From NCBI GenBank assembly GCA_965602635.1, contig CBFCZU010000016.1, forward strand, positions 1 through 29,964: 29,964 nt of DNA, read 5' to 3'. The notes beneath the pieces are model-generated. The model was not told the DNA's origin, ran no database searches, and saw only the letters and a program-made list of their open reading frames with translations. This DNA comes from CBFCZU01 sp965602635. Its GTDB lineage: Bacteria; Planctomycetota; Phycisphaerae; SM23-33. Shown here in pieces: positions 1 to 7,301 of this stretch (positions within the stretch are counted from its first letter, which is position 1; every line of letters starts with the position of its first letter). The position numbers and the translations under genes were made by a program.

Positions 1-2
1 TC

Positions 3-728
3 CCGGCTGGCGTGGCACGGGGCGCCACGATTCTGTTTCACGGAAAGAACGCCACTGCCAGTGCCGGCGCTGACGGTGCCGTGCTTGCCCACCTTCAGTC
101 GCTGTACGGGGCCGCGAACGTCACGTACATGAAGGGCTCGGCGGCGGCAGGGGATGGCTCCTCGGCGGCGGGGTATGATGCGGTGATCGTTTCGTCGACC
201 ATCTCTTCTGGTGACGTGCGCAACAAGTATGAAGATGCCACGCAGGGAGTCATGGATTGGGAAGCGGCCCTCTACGGAACGGACGCGGGCAATTTCCAGA
301 TGTCCACGGGCTTCAACCAATTAATGGGGACCGAAACGCAGATTACGATTGCTGACCCGGCTCATCCTCTGGCCGCCGGTCTGAGTGGTACGGTGACCGT
401 CAGCAGCGTTGCCGAGTCGATAATGATCGGAACCGGCACTCTCGGCGGCGGAGTCGATTTCGTCGCGTCGTCAATGGGCGGTGACCCCGCGATCTTTGCG
501 GCGGACGTCGGCGATGCCCTGCTGGGTGACGGATCGGCAGGCAAGCCTTCGGTCGCGCCAGGCCGGCGCGTCATGTTCTTCCTGCACGACACCACTTTCG
601 CAAACCTGACGCCCGATGGATTGAAGTTATTCGACGCAGCGGTCGCCTATGTTGTCCCGGAACCGGCGACGCTGGCCCTGCTGGGCATCGGCGGGCTGGC
701 ATTGATCCGCCGACGCGGAACCCACTGA
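3..728 (+). CDS. PEP-CTERM protein with ThuA/GATase-like domain, 5' truncated by the window edge
   Basis: The frame is open to the left edge, so the N-terminus lies outside the window. The GTG at 12 is probably an internal valine, because it aligns inside a domain of the next gene. About 200 residues form one alpha/beta-looking domain: a hydrophobic strand followed by FHG, a helix, a central GYDAVIVSS strand, HPLAAGLSG, and GRRVMFFLHDTT near its end. This pattern resembles ThuA or class I glutamine-amidotransferase-like folds, but I see no convincing catalytic Cys-His pair. The protein ends with VPEPATLALLGIGGLALIRRR: the PEP motif, one hydrophobic helix and a basic tail. That is a PEP-CTERM signal for exosortase processing and surface display. 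Residues 4 onward closely match residues 912-1126 of the downstream protein in both amino-acid and nucleotide sequence. No dockerin precedes this tail, unlike its neighbour. The full-length function cannot be told. Confidence 0.8.
   Translation, partial: PAGVARGATILFHGKNATASAGADGAVLAHLQSLYGAANVTYMKGSAAAGDGSSAAGYDAVIVSSTISSGDVRNKYEDATQGVMDWEAALYGTDAGNFQMSTGFNQLMGTETQITIADPAHPLAAGLSGTVTVSSVAESIMIGTGTLGGGVDFVASSMGGDPAIFAADVGDALLGDGSAGKPSVAPGRRVMFFLHDTTFANLTPDGLKLFDAAVAYVVPEPATLALLGIGGLALIRRRGTH
12..651 (+). repeat. Copy 1 of a duplicated domain-coding segment
   Basis: This segment aligns in frame with 3797-4442. Long blocks are nearly identical, for example GGCTCGGCGGCGGCAGGGGA and CACGACACCACTTTCGC. 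The middle part (about 190-330) is more diverged. It encodes the ThuA/GATase-like domain of the upstream PEP-CTERM protein. The nucleotide-level similarity points to duplication or gene conversion between neighbours. Confidence 0.85.
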
Positions 729-1063
729 ACAAATCAGACACCGTTTGGACGAACAGCAAGCCTAATCTGCATGAGCGGGCGAGTTGAGCCGTTCGTTTGC
801 ATGCCCTGTAAGCCAGGTGTAGAGCGGCCCCAAGCGTCGTCGGACGCTGGGAAACCGCGACCATGCCGGAAGTCCGAGGGCACCGGTGGCCAAATCGGTG
901 CCCAGAGGTGTCCGTTTCGGTGCCGGAAGGCTGCTGTAGACCCCGCCTCCGGGCCCAGCCGCCCGCCCACGCGAAATCAGATTTCATCTCAGTATTTCGC
1001 ATGAGGATTAGTTCTATCAGTTTCTATCAGTTCAGTTATGAGCATGAGTCAGTTCGAGGCAAC
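729..1063. other. Intergenic region between the two PEP-CTERM genes
   Basis: This stretch of 335 bases has no convincing gene. A frame stays open through it into the next gene, but the translation is Arg/Pro-rich and ends at a clear signal-peptide start. It holds an inverted repeat at 878-903 and, just before the gene, a tandem direct repeat TTCTATCAGT at 1012-1021 and 1022-1031. The last 60 bases are noticeably AT-richer than the flanks, so a promoter is likely there, but no clear -35/-10 pair can be assigned. Confidence 0.6.
878..903. terminator. Hairpin between the PEP-CTERM genes (terminator or leader structure)
   Basis: GGGCACCG (878-885) is perfectly complementary to CGGTGCCC (896-903), with a 10-base loop. 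No T-run follows. It could therefore be a weak terminator for the upstream gene or a leader structure of the downstream one. The short match TGCCGGAAG also occurs on both sides of it (864-872 and 921-929). Confidence 0.3.
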
Positions 1064-4000
1064 ATGATGAGGCTACCTGTTGCGGGTATCGTGGCGGCCC
1101 TGGTGCTGCTTGGCACGTCACAAGCGGTTTCCGGCGCGACCTTGTCGGGCGAGTTGAGGCAGTGGCACAAGACCACACTGACGTTCACCGGCCCGAGCAC
1201 AAGTGAGACGGCAAGTACCAACCCGTTCCTCGACTACCGGTTGGACGTGACCTTCACGCAGGTCGGCAAGAGCTACACCGTGCCCGGCTACTACGCCGCC
1301 AATGGGGACGCGGGCGACACGGGAGCTTCCAGCGGCGACAAATGGCGCGTGCACTTCTCGCCCCCGTCAACCGGCGCCTGGAACTGGCAGGCTTCCTTCA
1401 GACAGGGGACCGGCATCGCCGTTTCGAGCAGTGCCGGAACCCCGACTCACTTTGACGGCCAGTCAGGCAGTTTCAACGTGATCGCAACGGACAAGTCCGG
1501 TGACGACTTCCGCGGAAAGGGACTGATCCAACTAGCGCCGGATAAGCACTACCTCCAATTCTCCGGGACGGGACAGTACTGGATCAAGGGCGGCACCGAC
1601 AGCCCGGAGGACTTCCTGGGGTATTCCGGCTTTGACAACACCGCCAGCAGCAGCTCGTTCGCGACCACGACCTATCCGAGCCACGTCGGCGACTGGAACT
1701 CGGGGGATCCGACATGGCGCAACGGAAAGGGCAAGGGGATCATCGGAGCGCTCAACTACCTCGGTTCGCAGAAGGTCAACAGCGTCTATTTCCTTCCGAT
1801 GAACCTCGGGGGCGACGGCAAGAACACGCATCCCTTCGCCAGCACCAGCAGCGATCTGGTCTATGACTGCAGCAAACTCGATCAATGGGGGGTGGTGTTC
1901 GACCATGCCCAGGAAAACGGAATCCTGCCGCATGTCGTGCTCAACGAGGCGGAGGCCGCCAACAGGAACAGGCTTGACGGCGGCGCCCTCGGCACCGAAC
2001 GCAAGCTGTTCTATCGGGAGCTGGCTGCAAGGTTTGGCCATGTCAACGGGCTGATGTGGAACATATGCGAGGAAGGCATCGGCAGCTTCGAGCCGGCCAC
2101 CATCATGAAGTCCTTTGCAGACTACGTTCGGTCTGTCGACCCTTATGACCACCCGATCGGTGTCCACAATTGGATAAAGGAGGATGGCATAGATGCGGTA
2201 TTCGCTGACTTTTATGGCCACCCGAGTATTGACTATCTGTCGATTCAGTACCGTTCTTCGTATACCCGCTCTGACTACCCCGACCCGCGCTATCCGAACC
2301 TGCTGGGCGACCTGAGGGCCGCCACGGCGAGTGCCGGCAAGCCTCTGGCCCTGATGGGTGACGAACTTGAGATGACACGGACGTCTGATGATGAGAGCTA
2401 TTCTACGGGCGTCGTGGCCCAGGGCGGCATGCAATGGCAACGCAAGGGCCAGTTGTGGCAATGGTACCTGGGCGGCGGAGCCGGCGTGGAATACATCCTG
2501 AGTACCGTCCTGGATACACACGACTTCCGGCAGTACGAACCGCTGTGGCGCTACACTCGGTACGCGGGGAACTTCATGGACCAGATACCATTCGGCGACA
2601 TGGTGCCGAGCCACGACCTGCTCACCGGCGAATCGACCTATGACAAGTCGAACCCCAAGATCTCGGGCGTTGTCCTGGCGAAGCCCGGCGAGGTCTATGC
2701 GATCCAACTGCCGAATGCCAGCAGCACGGGCACGCTCGATCTCTCCGACGCATCCGGCACGTTCACCATGCGCTGGTACAACCCGAGAACAGGTACCTTT
2801 GAAGGCGGAACGACAACGATAGACGGCGGTGGCATGGTTTCCCTGGGATCGCCGCCGTCTTCGCCCAGTGAAGACTGGGTCATCCTGATTGAGTCCACCG
2901 TCGCCCCCGCCACCGCCATCTGGGATGACAACGGAGGCCTCGGCAACCTGCGGTGGGAGACCCCGACCAACTGGGACCCCGATGGTGAACCGGATGCGAC
3001 CAGCCAGTGTACGATCGACAACGGCGACATCGTCGCCCTCTCCCGGGCCGGTGAACTGGCCAAGAGCGTCGAACTGGGTGAAACCACCGCCACCACGCTG
3101 AACGTCAGCGGCAACCTGACCGTCGCCACGGCCGCCAACGTCGGCGAACACGGCACGCTCAACGTCTCCGGCGGGCTGACCGCCGGTGAGTTCAACTCGG
3201 CCGGCAGCGTCACCATCGGCGGCACCGCTACCGACGGCGCGGGGGTCGGCATCCCCAGCCTCGGCCCCGTTGTGGTAACCGGCGGCTCGATCAACTCGGC
3301 CGTCGAGATTGACACCCCTTCGCTGAGTATCGACACCGGCAGCGTGTGCTCCGTCGGAGCGACGGTCACGGGAGGCGCCACCGTCACGAGCGGCGGCTCG
3401 CTGGACACGGGCACGGGCCTCTTCGAGGCAGCCAGCCTGGAAGTCTCCAGCGGTGGCTCGTACACGGGCACGGGCGGACTGGTCGCTGCGACCGTTACTG
3501 TCGCCGATGGCGCCCTGAGCACGGTCGGCGGCACGATTGCAGCTTCGCTCGACGTCTCCGGTACCGGCTGGGCCGAGGTGGGCGGAGTTGCCGTCCCCCT
3601 GGTTACGGTCGATGCGACCGGCTCGGTCACGGCCGCCAACGCCATGACCGTCAGCGACAAGATCGTCATGGGCGGCAACAAGACGATCAGCGTCAGCGCC
3701 GGCCACACGTTCGGCGCCGCCGGCACGTTCAGCGACAACGACGACGACGCGCGGACGCTGATTCTCGACACCGCGGGCAGCACGCTTACTATCGGCGTGG
3801 CAGGGGCCGGGGCCGGCACGATTCTGTTTCACGGAGCGGACCCCACCGCTACTGCCGGCGCTGATGCCGCCGTGCTTGCCCACCTCCAGTCGCTGTACGG
3901 GGCCTCGAACGTCACGTACATGCAGGGCTCGGCGGCGGCAGGGGATGGCTCCTCGGCGGCCGGGTATGATGCGGTAGTCATTTCGTCGACAAATCTTTCC

Positions 4001-5296
4001 AGTACCGTGCGATACAAGTATGAAGACGCCACGCAGGGAGTCATGACTTGGGAAGCGGCCTTGGCTAAGGACGATCTGGGCGATTTGCAGATGTTCCAGA
4101 CCCATAGCTCTGGATCCGGCCACACGCAGATTGACATTGTTGACGCAAATCATCCTTTGGCCGCCGGTCTGAGTGGTACGGTGACCGTCACCAGCGTTGC
4201 GGAGTCGATGCAGTTCGGAAAGGACGGTCTCGGCGGAGGAGTTGATCTCGTCGCGTCGACGACGACTGGGGGTTACCACGCAATCCTTGCGGCGGACGTC
4301 GGCGACGCCCTGCTGGGTGACGGAACCGCAGGCAGACCTTCGGTCGCGGCAGGCCGGCGCGTCATGTTCTTCTTGCACGACACCACTTTCGCGAATCTGA
4401 CGCCCGATGGATTCAAATTGTTCGACGCGGCGGTCGGCTATGCGCTCGCCGGCTCCCCCCCGGAGCAACATGGTCTCACCTGGCCGAACACCGATATCCT
4501 CGTGACCGCCGACTCGACGCTCAATGTCCTCGGCGGCGAGGCCGCGACCTTGGGGAATCTCTCGGTTCTCTCAGGCGCGACCGCCAACCTCACCGGCGCG
4601 GCGAGCGTGAGCTTCCGCGACGTGAGCGGCGGCGGCGGGATCGTGGGCAGCATCTCGGTCCGGGGCGAGGTGAACCCCGGCGACGGCATCGGGCAGCTGG
4701 ACGCCATCGGCGACGTGGCGCTGGAGGCGGGCGCGTCGCTGGCGCCGGAACTGCAAGGCTCCGAGGCCGACCTGTTGTACGTGGACAGCCTGCTGGACCT
4801 CACGGCCCCGAACGACGCGATCGCGCCGTCGTGGCTGCCGGGCACGGACGCGAGCTCGAAGTTCGGGGGCAGTTACGTCGTGGCGGATGCCTTCGAGATC
4901 GAGGGCGAGTTGGACGTCCGCGGCGGTGGGAACATCGGCGCGGCGTACATCGCGAACGTCGAGTACAATGTGGATCTCTCGCCCGCCAGCGACGGCAAGG
5001 GCATCCGGATCACGCTGCACGCCCAGCTCGACGGGGACGTGGACCTCGACGGCGAGGTGGCCCGGGGCGACGTGCTGGCCCTGCGGGGCGGATTCGGCTC
5101 GACGCACGCCGACTGGTTCGACGGCGACCTGAACTTCGACGGCGACGTGAACTACCTCGACTACATCGCGCTGAAGCGCACCATGGGCGACTCCGTCCCC
5201 CCCGGCGGCGGGATCACCCCCGAGCCGGCCACGCTGGCCCTGCTGGCGCTGGGCGCCCTGGCCGGGTTGCGGAGACGAAGACGCCGGCGCCATTGA
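1064..5296 (+). CDS. Modular secreted DUF5060 glycosidase-like protein with beta-helix, ThuA-like insert, dockerin-like repeat and PEP-CTERM tail
   Basis: The start at 1064 is chosen because GAGG at 1056-1059 precedes it and a signal peptide follows at once (residues 1-26, MMRLPVAGIVAALVLLG...). Seen in order: a DUF5060-like domain (about 28-140, with VPGYYAANGDA and KWRVHFSPPSTGAW); a (beta/alpha)8 glycoside-hydrolase-like domain (about 150-520) with GGALGTERKLFYRELAARFG, WNICEEG (332-338) and GDELEM (432-437), whose Glu residues are the likely catalytic pair; and a collagen-binding-like beta domain (about 525-612, MRWYNPRTG). Next come Gly/Thr/Val-rich beta-helix repeats (about 616-910), a ThuA/GATase-like domain (912-1126), and more beta-rich stalk. 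Two EF-hand-like loops of a dockerin type (about 1324-1374, DVDLDGEVARGD and DLNFDGDVNYLD) and PEPATLALLALGALAGLRRRR end the protein. A cell-surface glycan-degrading role is inferred. The substrate is unknown. Confidence 0.85.
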   Translation: MMRLPVAGIVAALVLLGTSQAVSGATLSGELRQWHKTTLTFTGPSTSETASTNPFLDYRLDVTFTQVGKSYTVPGYYAANGDAGDTGASSGDKWRVHFSPPSTGAWNWQASFRQGTGIAVSSSAGTPTHFDGQSGSFNVIATDKSGDDFRGKGLIQLAPDKHYLQFSGTGQYWIKGGTDSPEDFLGYSGFDNTASSSSFATTTYPSHVGDWNSGDPTWRNGKGKGIIGALNYLGSQKVNSVYFLPMNLGGDGKNTHPFASTSSDLVYDCSKLDQWGVVFDHAQENGILPHVVLNEAEAANRNRLDGGALGTERKLFYRELAARFGHVNGLMWNICEEGIGSFEPATIMKSFADYVRSVDPYDHPIGVHNWIKEDGIDAVFADFYGHPSIDYLSIQYRSSYTRSDYPDPRYPNLLGDLRAATASAGKPLALMGDELEMTRTSDDESYSTGVVAQGGMQWQRKGQLWQWYLGGGAGVEYILSTVLDTHDFRQYEPLWRYTRYAGNFMDQIPFGDMVPSHDLLTGESTYDKSNPKISGVVLAKPGEVYAIQLPNASSTGTLDLSDASGTFTMRWYNPRTGTFEGGTTTIDGGGMVSLGSPPSSPSEDWVILIESTVAPATAIWDDNGGLGNLRWETPTNWDPDGEPDATSQCTIDNGDIVALSRAGELAKSVELGETTATTLNVSGNLTVATAANVGEHGTLNVSGGLTAGEFNSAGSVTIGGTATDGAGVGIPSLGPVVVTGGSINSAVEIDTPSLSIDTGSVCSVGATVTGGATVTSGGSLDTGTGLFEAASLEVSSGGSYTGTGGLVAATVTVADGALSTVGGTIAASLDVSGTGWAEVGGVAVPLVTVDATGSVTAANAMTVSDKIVMGGNKTISVSAGHTFGAAGTFSDNDDDARTLILDTAGSTLTIGVAGAGAGTILFHGADPTATAGADAAVLAHLQSLYGASNVTYMQGSAAAGDGSSAAGYDAVVISSTNLSSTVRYKYEDATQGVMTWEAALAKDDLGDLQMFQTHSSGSGHTQIDIVDANHPLAAGLSGTVTVTSVAESMQFGKDGLGGGVDLVASTTTGGYHAILAADVGDALLGDGTAGRPSVAAGRRVMFFLHDTTFANLTPDGFKLFDAAVGYALAGSPPEQHGLTWPNTDILVTADSTLNVLGGEAATLGNLSVLSGATANLTGAASVSFRDVSGGGGIVGSISVRGEVNPGDGIGQLDAIGDVALEAGASLAPELQGSEADLLYVDSLLDLTAPNDAIAPSWLPGTDASSKFGGSYVVADAFEIEGELDVRGGGNIGAAYIANVEYNVDLSPASDGKGIRITLHAQLDGDVDLDGEVARGDVLALRGGFGSTHADWFDGDLNFDGDVNYLDYIALKRTMGDSVPPGGGITPEPATLALLALGALAGLRRRRRRRH
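3797..4442 (+). repeat. Copy 2 of a duplicated domain-coding segment
   Basis: This is the partner of 12-651. It begins at GTGGCAGGGGCC, directly after beta-helix coding sequence (LTIG), and ends at TTCGACGCGGCGGTCGGCTATG. After it, beta-rich stalk coding resumes (LTWPNTDILVTADSTLNV). The block therefore looks like an insert within the stalk of the large glycosidase-like protein. Confidence 0.85.
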
Positions 5297-5501
5297 CCGA
5301 CGCGAGACCCACTGCGGCCCGCGCACGCCGAGTCGCGCCGGGCGCCCCGGGGGAACTGCCCGGGCCGGCCCGGAGAGGAGCGAACATGGCGCGCGAGGGC
5401 GGATCAGGGTCAGGCCTTTTTCCAGATGAGGGCGGGCGGCTTGCCGCTTGGCTCTCGGCGTCGGCGCGCGGGGCGTCCGGTTCTCTTCGAGCCTGAGCGT
5501 C

Positions 5502-5530
5502 CCTTCGGGCCCGAGCCTCAGGGCCGAAGG
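5502..5530. terminator. Bulged GC-rich hairpin, candidate terminator
   Basis: CCTTCGG (5502-5508) pairs with CCGAAGG (5524-5530). After one unpaired G, CCC (5510-5512) pairs with GGG (5521-5523), giving ten pairs around an eight-base loop. It lies about 205 bases past the stop of the large PEP-CTERM gene. There is no T-run, so a terminator role is only inferred. Confidence 0.35.
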
Positions 5531-5546
5531 CAGAGCCAAAGGGCTA

Positions 5547-5587
5547 CTCCCTGCTCCCTGGCTCTTCCGTTCCCGGTTCCCAGTTCC
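5547..5587. repeat. Tandem 7-base repeats, pyrimidine-rich
   Basis: CTCCCTG is repeated exactly at 5547-5553 and 5554-5560. GTTCCCG, GTTCCCA and GTTCC follow at 5569-5575, 5576-5582 and 5583-5587. Both sets share a 7-base period. This is a simple-sequence tract in non-coding DNA with no assigned role. Confidence 0.6.
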
Positions 5588-5613
5588 TCGCCCGCTCCGG
5601 GCGCTCGCCGCCC

Positions 5614-5670
5614 GAATGTCCAAAAACGGGCGGAATGTCCAAAATGTGTACAATGGTACGTCATTGTCCA
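5614..5670. repeat. TGTCCA repeats and ACAATG/CATTGT inverted repeat
   Basis: The 12-mer GAATGTCCAAAA occurs at 5614-5625 and again at 5633-5644, a spacing of 19. A third TGTCCA lies at 5665-5670. ACAATG (5650-5655) and CATTGT (5662-5667) form an inverted repeat around GTACGT. This may be a regulatory-protein binding cluster or the remains of a mobile-element end. No transposase gene is nearby. Confidence 0.5.
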
Positions 5671-5854
5671 ACAAGCAGTTAGCTCGATTTCGGCCGCTCC
5701 GGCAGGCCCCAGGAGTGGACAGTTTTAACACATAACTTCGAGACTTACGGCCGTTTCGCGGGGGGGCGGTGCACCGCGGCGGGAGACGCTGGAATTTCGC
5801 CGGAAGGCCTGAAAAGTGTCGCGCTACGGCGCGCTCGTCCCGGCAGGGGGGTGG

Positions 5855-6565
5855 TCAGGGCTCGTAGGGGACGGGGGGGCGGCCGACGCGGCGGCGGGTG
5901 TCGGCCTGCATGTCGAGGATGGTCCGGCGGACGCGGGCGACGAAGTCGGCGGCCTTCATGCGCCTCGCCTCGGCGCGGGGGATCGGCGCGGCGTAGCGCA
6001 CGACGATGCTGCCCGGCGACGGCAGCGCCTGCCAGCGCGGCCAGGCCTCGAAGGCCCCGTCGATCAGCACGGGCACGGTCCACTCGGCCGAGCGCTGGCT
6101 CAGCAGGGCCACGCCGGGCAGGAACGCCCCGATCGACCCGTCGCGTGTCCGGGTGCCCTCGGCGAAGACGCCGACCTGCCCGCCGGCCTCGATGCGGCGC
6201 ATGGCCTCCTTCAGGGCGCCGCGGTCGGCGGTGCCGCGGTGAACGGGGAAGGCGTTGAGCGACCCGATGAGCTGGCGGAAGACGGGCACGCGGAAGAGGC
6301 TGTGCCTGGCCATGTAGTTCACCGGGCGTCGCAGGCCCACGCCCATCAGCACGGGGTCGAGGAAGCTCTGGTGGTTGGAGATGTAGACGGCCCCGCCGCG
6401 GGTGGGCTCGTGGCGGCGGTCGAAGACGCGGATCTTCCACATCGCCGAGACGCCGACGTGGCAGAGCCGCCGCAGGCTGCGATACCACAGGCTCGGCGCC
6501 GGGACGCCCTCGGGCAGGCGGAGGTGGTGGAGGCGCGGGTTGGGGGCGCTCGGGAGGCCCCTCAT
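5855..6565 (-). CDS. plsC: 1-acyl-sn-glycerol-3-phosphate acyltransferase (PlsC family)
   Basis: This 236-residue protein has the two hallmark acyltransferase motifs: NHQSFLD (64-70, the HX4D catalytic pair H65/D70) and EGTR (136-139, phosphate binding). The family moves an acyl chain from acyl-ACP or acyl-CoA to lysophosphatidic acid at the membrane to form phosphatidic acid. The start at 6565 is set by a 4-base ATGA overlap with the stop of cmk, indicating translational coupling. The frame stays open upstream, but that part overlaps cmk and has no typical acyltransferase sequence. Pairing of plsC with cmk is a common bacterial arrangement. The exact acyl acceptor is not visible in the sequence. 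Confidence 0.92.
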   Translation of the reverse strand: MRGLPSAPNPRLHHLRLPEGVPAPSLWYRSLRRLCHVGVSAMWKIRVFDRRHEPTRGGAVYISNHQSFLDPVLMGVGLRRPVNYMARHSLFRVPVFRQLIGSLNAFPVHRGTADRGALKEAMRRIEAGGQVGVFAEGTRTRDGSIGAFLPGVALLSQRSAEWTVPVLIDGAFEAWPRWQALPSPGSIVVRYAAPIPRAEARRMKAADFVARVRRTILDMQADTRRRVGRPPVPYEP

Positions 6566-7224
6566 CGCCCGGCCCTCACGTGCTCGAGCAGGGCGGCGGT
6601 GGTCTGCTCGATGGTGTTGTCGGACGTGTCGACGACGATCGCCCCCGGCGGGCGGGTCAGCGGGGCGGCGGCGCGGGTGCTGTCGCGGGCGTCGCGGCGG
6701 ACGATGGCGTCGAGGACCTGGGGGTAGTCGGCCTGCTGCCCGGCGGCGAGGAGCTGCTCGCAGCGGCGGCGGGCGCGGACCTCCGGGCGGGCGAGCAGGT
6801 AGAACTTCACGTCGGCGTCGGGGAAGACCACCGTGCCCTGGTCGCGCCCCTCGCTGACGAAGCTGCCGAGCCGCTCGCCGAGGCGTCGCTGGAGGGCGAC
6901 GAGGACCTCCCGGACTCCCCAGGCGCGGGCGGCGTAGTGGGAGTGGCGGCTGACCTCTTCCGAGCGGATCTCCCCGCTGACGTCCTCGCCATCGAGCCGC
7001 ACGTCGGTGCCTTCGTCGGTCGCCGCGAGCTGGAGGTCCATGGTCCGGGCGATCTCGGCGAGGGCCGCTTCGTCGGCCAGGTCCGTGCCGCTGCGCAGGG
7101 CCTTCCACGTGACCGCCCGGTAGGTCGCGCCCGTGTCGAGGAAGGCGATGCCCAGCGCCCGGGCCAGGTTCCGGGCGGCCGTGCTCTTGCCCGAGCCCGC
7201 CGGTCCGTCGATCGTGACGATCAT
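6562..7224 (-). CDS. cmk: Cytidylate kinase
   Basis: This 220-residue protein opens with MIVTIDGPAGSGKST, which contains the P-loop (residues 7-15), then FLDTGATYRAVTWKAL, the typical CMP-binding start of bacterial Cmk. SEGRDQGTVVFPDADVKFYLLA (about 125-145) matches the family's GRDIGTVVFPDA block. RRDARDSTRAAAPL near residue 183 matches the LID Arg cluster. The usual GRDIG is read here as GRDQG, a conservative variant seen in some lineages. It phosphorylates CMP and dCMP with ATP in the cytoplasm. No strong Shine-Dalgarno sequence is seen before the ATG. Its length is normal for the family. Its stop overlaps the start of plsC. Confidence 0.95.
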   Translation of the reverse strand: MIVTIDGPAGSGKSTAARNLARALGIAFLDTGATYRAVTWKALRSGTDLADEAALAEIARTMDLQLAATDEGTDVRLDGEDVSGEIRSEEVSRHSHYAARAWGVREVLVALQRRLGERLGSFVSEGRDQGTVVFPDADVKFYLLARPEVRARRRCEQLLAAGQQADYPQVLDAIVRRDARDSTRAAAPLTRPPGAIVVDTSDNTIEQTTAALLEHVRAGR

Positions 7225-7301
7225 GCCGCCAGTCTACCGCACCCTGGCGCCGCTGCCCAGCCGCTCGCGCGGGACGGATCTGCCGGCCGACGCGGCGCGG
7301 G

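Larger units (their letters stand above)
5297..5854. other. Non-coding region with hairpin, heptamer repeats and TGTCCA repeats
   Basis: About 560 bases lie between convergent genes with no believable coding sequence. Short frames here translate to Arg/Pro-rich or low-complexity peptides. One 39-residue frame from the ATG at 5616 starts plausibly (MSKNGRNVQN) but has no Shine-Dalgarno sequence and ends quickly; at most it could be a relic. Structures seen: a bulged hairpin at 5502-5530, two sets of tandem 7-base repeats at 5547-5587, three TGTCCA motifs with an inverted repeat at 5614-5670, and a 12-base palindrome GCGGTGCACCGC at 5766-5777. Confidence 0.6.

Noticed and set aside
863..1063. 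Upstream extension of the large PEP-CTERM gene
   Set aside because: The ATG at 1064 has a Shine-Dalgarno sequence and a signal peptide directly after it. The extension would bury the signal peptide behind 67 Arg/Pro-rich residues.
1532..4471. Open frame of 979 codons on the minus strand
   Set aside because: It is antisense to the PEP-CTERM glycosidase gene, whose domains are clearly recognisable. The translation is Arg/Asp/Gly-rich with no family motifs and is an effect of high GC.
5616..5735. Small 39-residue frame starting MSKNGRNVQN
   Set aside because: There is no ribosome binding site and the first codons fall within a direct repeat. It also ends quickly. It is kept only as a possible relic, not as a gene.
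5766..5777. Palindrome GCGGTGCACCGC
   Set aside because: It is a 12-base palindrome in a GC-rich spacer with no loop and no supporting context, so chance is a sufficient explanation.
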